64,000 nucleotides of DNA from Apiospora phragmitis (Eukaryota; Ascomycota; Sordariomycetes; Amphisphaeriales; Apiosporaceae). How positions within the stretch are numbered: the stretch's first letter is position 1; every line of letters begins with the position of its first letter. This document shows, one piece after another, positions 44,579 through 55,349 of the stretch. Where the stretch lies: contig JAQQWL010000001.1 in assembly GCA_038363925.1 (NCBI GenBank), positions 62,001 to 126,000 on the forward strand. The letters run 5' to 3'. Under the pieces are notes generated by a model. It was not told the origin of the DNA, did not search any database, and was given only the letters and a program-made list of their open reading frames with translations. The position numbers and the translations under genes are program-made.

Positions 44579-46340
44579 TTTTGATTGCCTTCTGCACTGG
44601 TACTATGGCTGAAGAAATCTGCGTTGGGCTGAGCCTGGAGGGCAACCAGGAGGGCTGAGTTCCTAGATCGTAGGGGTACGAGAGATGAGTCATCTCTACG
44701 CCTGAGTCGACAGGTCCTGATGGGAATAGGGGAAGAGATGGTCCAGATTTAGGTATATCTTCCCAACCTCGTTCTTGACATTGGCTACTAGGAGAGGTCG
44801 ATAGAACAACCTCTTTCACTTTGAAAGTCTCTTTGATTTGGCCAATGGCATCAACCAAAGACGTGATGAAAGCGTGCCCAAGGGAATTCGATGCGACGAC
44901 GTAACCATATACTTCGAACATCTCTTGGTCAACGACGATGGATCCACAGTCACCTTCTATTACGGCTATGATATTGGTTAGCAGTGTCATGTGCTGGCCA
45001 GTCTTGCTTGAGTACTCACCTCCATCATCTAGTACGACTGTCCATACTCGGCACATCTCTTTGCCCGGAGGCGACCCGAGGTAACTGAACCTTTTGATAA
45101 TCCGGCCCTGGCGAATACCGCTAACTCCAGAAACCACAAGTACTCTTGCTCCATGGTATTGCGGTGTAGCTGAAACTGTACTGAGGATCTTGGGCGGTCC
45201 TGCTAGCCCTTCCAGGTATATCGTGTTGACCCGGTCACGCCTCATAACCGACTCATCGACCTGGAGAAAGTCTAGATCTGACTTGGTAGGGGCGAGCGTA
45301 GCGATAGGCTCTAGACGATGACCGTGATGTCCACTTCCAGCCTGAGATTGGCCATTCCTAGGACTGGATTCTGTTATAGGGACGGCCTGATTTGTTCTGC
45401 TCATGCTTGGATGGATGCAGCAAGACTCCACATTGTCGTCGAAGACTTCGTGGTAGTTTTCCTCTTCATCCTCGTTTTCGTCATCCGTCCAAATTTGATA
45501 AAGGCTGTCATAATCCTCATCGTGCAAAGGGATGCTATCAAAATCGCTGGATTCGCCTTGGCTAGCTGCTTGGATTGGTGACGTGCCAACAGTGTTGTTG
45601 AATAAGTGATTGGCGGTCGGCAACCCTTGCTTATCGTCCATTTCCAAGGATAGTGCGATGGTAGCGGTCTTGTTACCGGGAGTGAACCAATGAGCCACAC
45701 AGAGTCCCCTGTATGGTTTGGAAGGCTGTCATTTGTGTTCCAGCAGCGTAGCGGAAAACGTCACTAGCAGTGGAAGTGCGCCGGTACACTAATCTGAACG
45801 GGGGTCGCTGTGGGATTGGAGCCTTCTTGAAGGCACGCCAGATGCTGGAGCCGCTGCGGCAATACAACTTGTCTGTAGCTTTCTTCTTGAATATCATACG
45901 TAAAGCTTTAACGTAGTCTCCCTTGGCGCTGATGATGATTGAAGGCTCGGCGGTCTCATATGATGTGCCTACCATGCAATAGTCATACCAGATGTGGTCC
46001 GTGTACGCACTTAGGTCCGGGTCATAATCCACCGCTCGTTTCAGTTCATTGATGACGAGACCCGATCGTACATTGTACTCTTCTTCTGTCCATTCGGTAG
46101 ATTTGACTGGCATGAGGGTGTATGCCATCTTCTTCTTCTTACTACCAGTAATAGGGATGGAATGTCGCTCGTCAACCATGTTCTGAACCCGAGGTACAGG
46201 AGGCAAAAGGTCTGGTCGATCGTCTCCATTTTCGACGCCGATCTCGTCGTCGTTATTGTTGGCACGCGTCGCATGTTCCGGCAAGGCACGGGCGGCGCCT
46301 GTATCCAGGAATGATGGGTAACTGAGAGAGGCAGTAGTGG
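44550..46340 (-). pseudogene. chymotrypsin-like (GDCGS motif) fungal protein, frameshifted
   Basis: The 5' part (46340-45690) reads TTTASLSYPSFLDTGAARALPEHATRA, a long linker, then TQMTAFQTIQGTLCGSL; no ATG is found, so a first exon is missing. Near 45690 the frame changes and continues with GNKTATIALSLEMDD and ANHLFNN, where the histidine fits the catalytic His of a chymotrypsin fold. An acidic linker and a second domain follow, with LVVSGVSGIRQGRI and, across an intron at 44966-45019 (CTGCTAACC branch), GDCGSIVVD with the presumed nucleophile serine, then EVYGYVVASNSLGHAFI. Fungi encode many such proteins, with GDCGSWVVD...YGHVVASD, near kinase or NLR-like genes. Its 3' end overlaps the kinase start by 29 nt. 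The start is uncertain. Confidence 0.65.
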
Positions 46341-47370
46341 TAGGAGGCTATCGACATGGAGGTTCAGCTTTAACGATTAGGTTGGACCTGGACTAAAGTA
46401 GTGGACTTACATCCTGTGGACTATTGACTTTAACTATGTTATGATGGTTCGCATGCTGTTCTGCTAAGCCTGCTTCCAACGCCGAAGGCTGATCCGGGGT
46501 CGGCGACTCTTAGCACCATTAATTCAGCATTAGATTTTAAAACAGCATTACTTAACTAGGGACGGTGGGTGTTTTTGGGCCCCTGGGGTGATCAATACCT
46601 TCGTCAGTGCTTCGTCAGTGCTTGGATGTAACTTCGTGTTTTCTTTGAAGCCGAACGCCTCGTCTTCCCTGGGTTCTGTAGATCTGACATAACGGCTAAC
46701 GGAGACCTTGGGTTGAGGTTCATTTCGCCCGCCGTAAGTGGACGGGATCCTGAGAAGGTCAGACATCTGGTCGGGTACTCCAACCACAACTTCAGTATCA
46801 AACCAAAACGTAAAAAGCAAGCCTTCTTGAGTTTTGTCACATGTGTTTGAGGTGTGGTCGGAATCGATGCAGGAATTTGTGGAAGTTGGAACACTACTAT
46901 TGCATGGAGAAACCGAAGAAGAGGGGAAATGAGAAAAGGGGGCGGGAGAGGGAGGCAGGTCATACCAACTTGCCTGAGCTGTTGATTCGGTCTGCAGGAC
47001 GGCTGTTCTCTGTCGCCACAAACTCCCGGCCGGCATGGCAGCAAATGAGAACTGCTGTACGAACAAGCCACCACACCAAGGCATACTTGGTGAATGCCCA
47101 AGGAAGGTCAATTTGTGAGTCCCAAGGCTGATAAATCAATTGGTGAACGCCCAAGGCAGATAAATTACTAGTACTGTTTGTACGGGTATATGATCTGGTT
47201 AGTCGCCGAGCCTGACCAAGAAAAAATCCCATCCGACAATTCTTCTGTTAAAGTATAGGCACCAGTCCAAGGAAACCATGCTGCGAACAGAACCCCAAGA
47301 TATGCAAATAATTTCATTGGTGCTGGAGAGTTCGATGCATATTTTCAGGTAGACAGATGATTGTGCGACT
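46341..47370. other. region between divergent decayed genes
   Basis: A minus-strand frame of 187 codons (47111-46548) could be an upstream exon of the GDCGS protein; its second half (FTFWFDTEVVVGVPDQMSD) looks protein-like, but no family is recognised. Its first half is Ser/Pro-rich. No splice signals were found that join it convincingly. Confidence 0.35.
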
Positions 47371-47954
47371 TCAGGCGATTTTACAGTCAGCATTCAACGG
47401 GATCGCAAAGCTAGATGTCTTACTCATCACGACACAGTCGAGGCCATCAATCGAATAAAAGAGAATCCTAGCATTACACTCCAGTGCCTGAAGTCTAACA
47501 TCCAAGAAAGACTACCAGAACTCAATGAAGCCAGGATTCTCCGCTTGATCAACTTGGCAGTTCGGTTACTGATGATGGTAGACTCCGAATCGCAGCACCA
47601 TCATGCACATGGATTTCTTATTGGAGGCTATCAACTGACATCGTGGGCCTTGCATGATCCTTTCCAGGAATTCATGGAAAGCCAATTTCCCTTATCCTTG
47701 AATGGGAATTCTGAGAGAGTTAAGATAGCATGTAAGGATTGCTCATTTTACTGGGGAAGATCAACACCGTCTTCACTGATCATTTCACAGTGGAAGAACA
47801 GTCTATGTTGAAGGCTTGGAAGCTCCGAAGACGACACGGCATGCGCTTGGTGTTGACCGATAATCTGACAGAACATTTGCTGTACGACGGCCGGCACAAC
47901 ACCCTCAAACTGTTTCACCCTCAAAGCGCATTTAGGACTTTTCCGCGAAGTTGA
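47371..47954 (+). pseudogene. conserved fungal protein of unknown function, broken
   Basis: The frame reads DTVEAINRIK, then ARILRLINLAVRLLMMVDSES near 47530-47590, WALHDPFQEFMESQFP, and, in another frame from about 47750, INTVFTDHFTVEEQSMLKAW, RLVLTDNLTEHLLYD and LKLFHPQ. The order (NLALRLW-like block, F-T...NL..IAG-like helix, W/L-TDNLADHL, I-FHH) matches a common conserved hypothetical family in Sordariomycetes as I remember it. No start codon is clear. The frame change near 47735 may be a frameshift or a poor intron (GTAAGG at 47731). Function unknown. Confidence 0.55.
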
Positions 47955-48740
47955 GAACCCGCTCACATACGACATTGAATTCAAGTCTAGCTAGGTATGA
48001 TCATTCTCGACATCTTAAGCAGGACGAAGCTGCTAACCTCTGGATCATGAGCCTCATCCTTGCAGCCTTCTAGTCTTGGATTGCATGGATGGCCTGGAAA
48101 CACCCGGTTTAGGCTGGTTGCTTGTCGGTTTTGAAGGAGTGATATTTTGGGCACGAGTTTGAGGATACGATAGCCCTAGCAGTTGGTTGTTATCACTATT
48201 TCGGCGACGAGCCTACTACTATGGAAACACAGTAGCCTGTTTAATCATGACAGAATGTAACGTTTCAGCCCCACGAACGATCCTGCTGAGCTTTATTATG
48301 GCATTTGCGAGTGGTGGACCTGATGAGCCAGAGATTTGTAATGGGGCGGGGTCCGTACCCCATATAGATTGGCGCCTTGTCCAGAGAAACCAGAGTGTCG
48401 ATCACGGCACAGTATAAAGTGTCCTGATTCGTACTCCGACGATCAGCGGAGGAGCGGCGTCGTACCTCCTTGTCTCAGTCCCCATCCCCATTAAGCATCG
48501 CGCAGCCATGCCCCCCTATGGTTCCTGCCTACGAGCTCTGGCTAGGCAAATATGTGCACTACTTAAGTAAATAGGAACAAACACATCCTTCTAGGCCTTG
48601 CCCACCACCTACATAACCTTCGCCTAATGATATTACACGATGGTAGTTATGGTCCAACCACTTGAAAGGTGCGCATACATTCATCCACTTCCGTAACACG
48701 ATACGCTAATCAGTATCTGTAGCCTGTATGTCAAGGGGAA
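47955..48740. other. intergenic, no gene recognised
   Basis: The only longer frame (48187-48417, 76 codons) has no signature. The sequence could include the lost first exon of the kinase-like pseudogene that follows. Confidence 0.5.
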
Positions 48741-48744
48741 CATA

Positions 48745-49684
48745 TTGGCCCTCAAAATACATCGCCTCGGCAGTAAAATTGTTCCGCCACAACTCAATGC
48801 TCACGCCCGAGAGCTGCGGGCGAAGGTCATTGAAGTGATGGAGCCGTCAACAAGGTCTGTCGTGCTCGTCCTCGAATTGGAATAGGGTGAGCAAACTGCC
48901 ACCGCCCCACGGGTGGCGTTGAAGGTGTACGACCGTCAGTTCTCCCCCCCAATTACGGGAGTTCTAGGAGACGACGGGCCCCGCGACCAGCGACAGCGAA
49001 GATCAATACACCGCCTTTCTGCGCCAGGGTTCCATGGCGCAATTTTTGGCAGATTATGCGGGCGGTGGACAATGGGCGTACGACGAAGGGGATACGCCAA
49101 AGCGGGAGGCATATTTCCATGCTAATTCTACCCAGAGGCACGCTACCGAACTCGAGGTGTACGGCCGCCTTGTCGATCTGCAAGGTGCTCACGTCCCAAC
49201 GCTGTTTGCGGATGTCCGATTGACCCCAGAGCACTCTGCGACGGGACTGGACGAGAGCTTGACCGAGTATACCGGAATTCCAGCCATTCTGACCGAATAC
49301 CTCCCCAGCTTCCTTCTATGCGACCTCTTCAAAGAGACCACAGAGTCGGACTGGCCGGCCATCTGCGACCAGGCGATCGAGGCAGCCAGGAAGGTCATCG
49401 ACCACGACTTCGTCCACCTTGACCTCACACCCAAACACGCCCTCGTTCGGTGCGGCGAGGAGCCGGGTTCGTATCAGTATTCTATATAGATTTTGCCCTG
49501 TGAGAGTTCCGTGACGCGTCCGATTTCGACGAGATGTGGCGGGAGCGCAAGCGGCAGGTGGACGAAGAGGGAGATGTGGGCTACCTCCTCGCTAACGACA
49601 TTTTATATGCCAAAGGGAGGAAGGGAAGAGAAACAAAGGAAGCCTCCCTCTGCCTTGGGCATACACGCCTTCCTCGCGCTTTAA
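48745..49684 (+). pseudogene. protein-kinase-like/phosphotransferase-like gene, multiple breaks
   Basis: The readable order is IEVMEPSTRSVVLVLELE (strand 1-2), stop, RVALKVYDRQFSP (the lysine strand), a frame change at a run of seven C near 48946, a TAG within a QLREF block, EDQYTAFLRQ, WAYDEGDTPKREAYFHA, ELEVYGRLVDLQGAHVPTLF (helix C and following strands), ILTEYLPSFLL (hinge), IDHDFVHLDLTPKHALV (catalytic HxD loop, with His-Ala instead of Asn) and, after another shift near 49490, DFDEMWRERKRQVDEEG. The layout is that of small fungal kinase-like proteins. At least two stops and two frameshifts show that it is dead. No start codon is found. Confidence 0.7.
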
Positions 49685-49719
49685 GGGGGAATCACGGCTT
49701 TCTAGTTCATTAGGGTTAG

Positions 49720-49781
49720 AAATATACGAGCTACCCCTATTCGAGAATCGTGGATGTGGAATAGGGGTAGCTCGTATATTT
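49720..49781. repeat. perfect 23-bp inverted repeat with 16-nt loop
   Basis: The arm at 49720-49742 (starting aaatatacgagctaccccta) is exactly complementary to 49759-49781. A transcript from either strand would fold into a 23-bp hairpin. It lies just after the kinase-like pseudogene. The first arm is preceded by ttag and the second followed by cgtc; no target duplication is evident. Confidence 0.9.
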
Positions 49782-50196
49782 CGTCAGAAGGTCAAATGGA
49801 TATTTCCCCGCTTTTCCGAATTTGTCATCCTGGGACTGGGAAACCTTAATTCCGAACAAAGTCTTGCACTTCATTTGCCACTACGACGGTAGACAAAAGG
49901 AGCATTTGCCCTATCACGTACCACGAGATAAAGTTTCAGACCGACAGGGATGGGGCGAAAACCAGTGCCATATTAGCGGATCTTGCCTCGGCTAGTTCGG
50001 CGGATCCTGCGGAGATCCTTCCGTGCCGATTGGATACAACTCTATTCCGACTCCATTCTCTCAACAGCGTATTTGTTAATTTAACCCATCAACTGCTGGA
50101 CACTGGTAGCCGGTAGCTTATCTGCCACTGCTTGATCATTAGCCGTACTTTGATCCAAACTGACACCCTAGAACCTACCACGCTGCTCAAAACGCC
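49782..50196. other. promoter region of the esterase
   Basis: About 400 bp with no convincing ORF, between the hairpin and the start codon at 50197. The 40 bp before the ATG are A/C-rich (cacgctgctcaaaacgccATG), typical of fungal leaders. Confidence 0.5.
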
Positions 50197-51395
50197 ATGG
50201 CCGACTATTCTATCTATGGGGGTCCTAGCGAGGACTGGCTGGCGGTGGAAGCCGATCTCCCCGCTCTCCCCACCGGCCTGCCCGTCACCGAGCTGCAGAG
50301 AGTGACAAATGAGATGCGCTCGAAGCGTGCTCAGGTCGCCATGGTAGCGCTTGCGGACAAGGTCCAGATCCAGGACCTTACCATCAAGGCGCGCGATGGC
50401 TACTCGCTCGAAGCCCGCACCTACCTGTCGGCGGAAGCGGCGGCGGGCGACCCGCAGCAGAAACGGCCGACCTACCTCCACCTGCACGGCGGCGGCTTCC
50501 TCCTGGGCACGATCGACTCGGAAGACGCCACCTGCTCCCAGATGGCTCTGGAGACCGGCGTGCTGGTCCTCAACCTGAACTACCGGCACACGCCCCAGTA
50601 CACGTACCCGACGGCCTGGCACGACACCCAGGACGCTTTCCTGTGGATCCACCAAAACATCCAGGACCTGGGCGGCGACCCCGCAAAAGTCCTCATGGGC
50701 GGCATCTCGGCTGGCGCCTGGCTCACGGCGTCGCTCACCATGGAGATGAACGGTGGCCGGCTCGAGCGGCTCGCGGGCCTGCCCCCGCTGGCGGGCCAGG
50801 TCCTGATGATCCCGCCCACGGTGCACCCGGACTGCTACGCGCCGCAGCTGCGGCGGCTGCGCGCGGGCGCCGTCTCGTCGTACGTCGAGAACGAGTTCGC
50901 GCCGCTCCTGCCCGCGGCGCGCGGCCGCCTCTTCTGAGAGCTGCTCCGGGTCCCGGACCCGCGCGAGGACGACACCAAACTCAACCCGGGCAACGCCACG
51001 TTCGAGCAGGCGCGGGGGCTGCCGCCGACTACGTTTGGCGTCTGCGGACTGGATCCGTTGCGGGACGAGGGGTTGCTATACGCTGAGCTGTTGACCGAGG
51101 CGGAGTGAGTATTAGCCAAGTTGTATCCATCCTCCCTCCTTTCCTATCCAAGCTCCCTCTCAGCACAACTGCCGTTTTACGCCACAATATCGAATTTTGG
51201 CTTAATACTAACTTGTATGTGCTCGTCAGCGTCCCTACCAACATTCACGTTTTCAAAGGGCTGCCTCATGGATTTCACTCAGCCGGAAACAAGCTGAAAG
51301 CCTCGGCTCATTGGGCCACTGTGATGCATGGCGGAATCAAATGGGCCTTGGAGCAGCCCAAGGCCAGTGGCAAGTTTGATGTCACTGTCTGGTAA
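50197..51395 (+). pseudogene. HSL-type alpha/beta-hydrolase (esterase), one internal stop
   Basis: Hormone-sensitive-lipase-type esterases hydrolyse short-chain esters or lactones. The ATG at 50197 starts a frame with the oxyanion motif HLHGGGF (97-101), nucleophile elbow GGISAGAW (Ser171), acid motif GLDPLRDE (Asp286) and, after a 125-nt intron (51105-51229, branch ATACTAAC), the histidine in GLPHGF (His316). Read through, the product has 357 residues, the usual length. A single TGA at 50935-50937 (codon 247), right after GRLF, cuts it before Asp and His. Everything else is conserved, so the stop is recent, a sequencing error, or read through. Codon use and GC are high, as in the neighbours. 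Confidence 0.85.
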
Positions 51396-52560
51396 TATCT
51401 ATTTCTCCTATGGCGTAGATGTTGGTAGAAATTCCAACCCAGACATAAACACATTAGAGTTAGAAAAGGAAAAGCCCAAAGAAGGTTCCAGCTTAACGTA
51501 ATGGGCGTTCCTTAATGACGGCATACTGCTTACACCTGGGCTCCAGGGAATATAACCAGTATTGGTCCTCTACATACCTTTGTAGGCCTTGAGTCAGACC
51601 ACGCTATCCAGGCATTATGGCGAAAAGGTGTGAGCCTCGCATTAAGGCAGCAGTTAGCAGTTTTTAAGTATGCGACTCCGGACCTCGTAGTAAATAGACT
51701 TGGTCATACGACACCACTAAGGTAGAAATAGTCTAAAGTAGGAGCCTTAATAGTTATTTTATTTACTTAAAGTCACTTTTTTAATAAGCATTTAATTATT
51801 ATTCGATTTTAAAGCTATAGTTAAAAACACGCTGTCGTACCTTTAAGGTTTAGCCTCTTTTTTTAATTAAATATCGCGTTGTTATATACTTTTATTTTTA
51901 CTTAAATATATATACTTAACTTTTTTCTTTTTTATATAATATTAACTATAATATTTATTATATTTAATTATAATTATAAGTTTAATTTAACTTTTTTAAT
52001 TCTATTTTAATTAAACTTTATTATTATTACTATTTACTTTTTACGTTATATATTAATCTTTATATAAATTATATTAAAAATAATATTATTTCTATTATTA
52101 GTTCTAGTTTTATTTAAAGATTTATTACTAGTAGATTCTTTATAGTTATAAAAGCTTCCTTTATTTTTTAAAAGCTACTTTTATTTTAATAATATTCACT
52201 TACTCGAAGCTATATTAGTATCGTTACCGCGCTATTACCTTTATTTCGAACATACGACATTTCGACACTTATCTCTTTTAATTATTTATATATAATAGCG
52301 AAACCACGTTAATATCGCAGCCACATTATTAGCTTTTATTTTAAATAAAGAAGGACTTACTCTCGTCTCATCTCTAGAGGTTAACGCAGCTACCTTAGCT
52401 TCGAATAAAGGGCGTTTTATTTTAATCTTAATTAATTAGTTATTAAATGTCGGTGGCTTTTATATAGTATCGCAGTTAGCTTACGGTTAATTTAATTTTA
52501 TTAATTTCTCCGCGTGTATTTATCGAGAGCGAATAATAGAAACTAGAAGTAATATATATA
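51396..52560. other. transition from gene island to AT-rich block
   Basis: Normal composition lasts to about 51730; from there AT bias and loss of CA/TG set in. No ORF or repeat ends were identified in 51396-52558. A TA at 52559-52560 marks the next pogo terminus. Confidence 0.6.
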
Positions 52561-52589
52561 ACGTACCTTATAAGCGAAATAACTATATA
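52561..52589 (+). mobile_element. pogo-type TIR stub J
   Basis: The stub acgtaccttataagcgaaat is the same terminus type as at 16580 and 61747. It is preceded by TA and cut after 29 bp by the copia LTR at 52590. Confidence 0.55.
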
Positions 52590-52802
52590 TATTAGAATAG
52601 CAGGAACTAAGGTTTTCTATATTACTCTAAAAGGGGTGCCACGTACCTGCGCGTACGAACCCCTTTTTAGTTTTATTAAGAGGGGTATACGATACCCCTC
52701 GTAGCTTTTATTAAAAATAAAATATAAATAATAAAATATAGTAATATAACCTCGATTAAACCTAGAACCTACTTATATATACGTACGAAAGCTTATTTAA
52801 TA
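52590..52802 (+). repeat. copia LTR (5' LTR of K2)
   Basis: 213 bp, starting tattagaatagcaggaac and ending tttaata. Of all copies it is most like 16859-17070. Confidence 0.85.
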
Positions 52803-55349
52803 TTAATTAATAAGAATAAAGAGACGGTTTTACGCCCTTATCGATATAAGGGCGACCGTGCTAAGGAGCCCCGAGAATTTCCGCCCATTAGAAATTCGGA
52901 GGAAGAGCCGAATTAAATTAATCGTACGAGGAGGAACCCTTTTTCCCGAGTATATATTATAAAGAGGAGACCAGGTTCTAAATTATACGCGAGACTAGCT
53001 AAGCTATATATAATTATATACTTAAATAATTTTATTATATAATTTATAAAACGATAACCCTTATTAAAATAGAATTAATTACGGTCGGCGAATTAAGACC
53101 GAGCTTAAACGTATTTAATTTAAATAAACCGATAACCTTAAACGCCGAACTATTTATATATAAAAAAGGTTTTTAAAATACCGGGATCTTTTTAATAATT
53201 TAAAAAAGAAACGTTAACCTCGCTTTTTAAAAACTTAAACCTTTAAACGTACTCTTTAAATAAATAATACCCGAACTATTTACGATATACTTCGTATAAT
53301 ACTTTTTAAAATATTATATATTAAAAATAAAGGGGACCTCTTTTTAAAATCGTTTATTACCGAGTTCGACGAATAGACCGAGCACTAATTCGGTTAAATT
53401 AACCGTATATTTTAAAAGGAGCTTTTTAATTATTTTAAAAAATACGGAGTTAATATATTAATAAATGGATCCTTTAAAGCTAAGCTCGTAAGCTTAATAT
53501 TACCAGCCGCTCCTATATAATAACAGGACCGACTAATAGAACCGACTTCGGAAACCCGAAAAGAGGATGTTCTATACTCTTCCCGAGAATAAACAGTCGA
53601 ACAACCGCCGCTTAAACGAGAAATACCCAGTTTCCGTACGGAGCAATCGTCCGCAACACTACGGGACACTTTAGGCCCGATAGCCCACCCTGGATTCCTA
53701 AATACCTAAGCGTTATAAAATATCGTCCCTTTTCTTCCTTAACTCCGGTACTACCGGACTAGATTATACGATTATTTAGTCTAGCGTATATTATAAAGTA
53801 CGATATCTCTCTAAACCGAGTTATTTATAATAATAAAATCGATTAAAAATAAATTCGTTACTTTTTTAAAGGTATAAAAAAAAGAAAAGAACTATATCGA
53901 TAAGCTATATAATATTTTTTATAATAAAGTATAAATATTTATTAAAATATACCGACGGCTAGATATATTAAGAGACTAATACTATACGATCTTCTTAAAC
54001 ATTCTTTCTAATTATACGGAGGTATTTTATTTTAATTATATCGGACCCGAAAATAAATAAAACAAAATATATCACTTTATAAACTCGTACTTTAATATAA
54101 TAATAAACTACGTATAATATTTTACGGATTAAATAATAACCTTTTTTATATAAATAAAAAATAAAAACGCCGAAAAACAACTTATCGAGGTTCTAAAAAT
54201 CTTACTAAATAAGCTCTAACTCGCATAACGAGCTCTTAAAAAAGGATTCAAAGGAGAGATCGCTCTCTATACCTTAGTCGTACGAGCCTACCGAGGAATT
54301 CCGGAGCTTATACCAGCCCTTATTAATTAAAAACTAATATATAAAGCGTTATTCTTAAACCTTCGCGTATCGTTAAATATAATAGCGGATTAAAAGCTAT
54401 CGGAATAATATCTAACGGAGGAACTATATTAAAACCCGGTTATAAATACGTACTTAATTAATAAACGGTTCATAAATAACCGTATAAAAAAACCTACTAG
54501 TTTATAATAATAAATTACTATATAATAACCGACCACTAGAATAAGATAGGAATTAGCGACCTATAAATATATTTTAACCTAAGCTATTATATAGGAATTA
54601 ATAGTTCGAATAAAAAACCTACCGAATTTACTATAAGTAAGGCTATTAATTAATAAACTACCTAGTCGAAAAGCGAACCCGTATAATGATTTAATACCTT
54701 TAAATATATAATAACGTTAAAAAAGAACTCTTTATTTAAAACGAATACAAGGATTTCGTCCGAAACTAAAAAAGGAAAAAAAGGAGCTAAAAAATAACGA
54801 AGAGGAGTACGACTACTTTAATTTAAAAAACATATAATAAAACATTACTTACTTAATAAACACCGCGTTCTACTTCCGGCTTATTAACGAGAATATCTAC
54901 TCTTTAAAAATTATTATATAAGCCGACTAATTTAACCTTAATAGCTCGTATAACTAAACTTATTAAAAAAAGCTCTAAAATACCGTCGCCGCCCTGCTTT
55001 TAATAATCAAAAAGCCTTAAGCAGAGGCCTACGTACGAGAGAACCTAGATATACAAATCGATTAAACCTCGAAGAGCGCCGAAATTAAGTTCGGAAGCTT
55101 AAAGCTTATTTCGTTAATTAAAATAATTAACGTATAGAACTAATTAAAAATAACTAAGTATTATATCTTAAATATTATAACCCTTTTTTTATTTTCGCTA
55201 TATCACGCCGACTAGCTTAAAACGTATTATAATAATATCCTTAATCTTATTATATAAAAAAACGGCGAAATAATCCTTATAATTAAAAAATAAGGATATC
55301 TATTTTTTAATACCGGCCGTATAAAATAAACGTTATATTTTATTAAAAA

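Noticed and set aside
46548..47111. 187-codon minus-strand frame as an independent gene
   Set aside because: The start region is Ser/Pro-rich without a signature; at best it is an exon of the neighbouring broken gene.
53430..54180. two minus-strand frames of 79 and 61 codons
   Set aside because: They lie in the leader/gag part of copia element K2, which is coded on the plus strand, and in RIP-mutated DNA.
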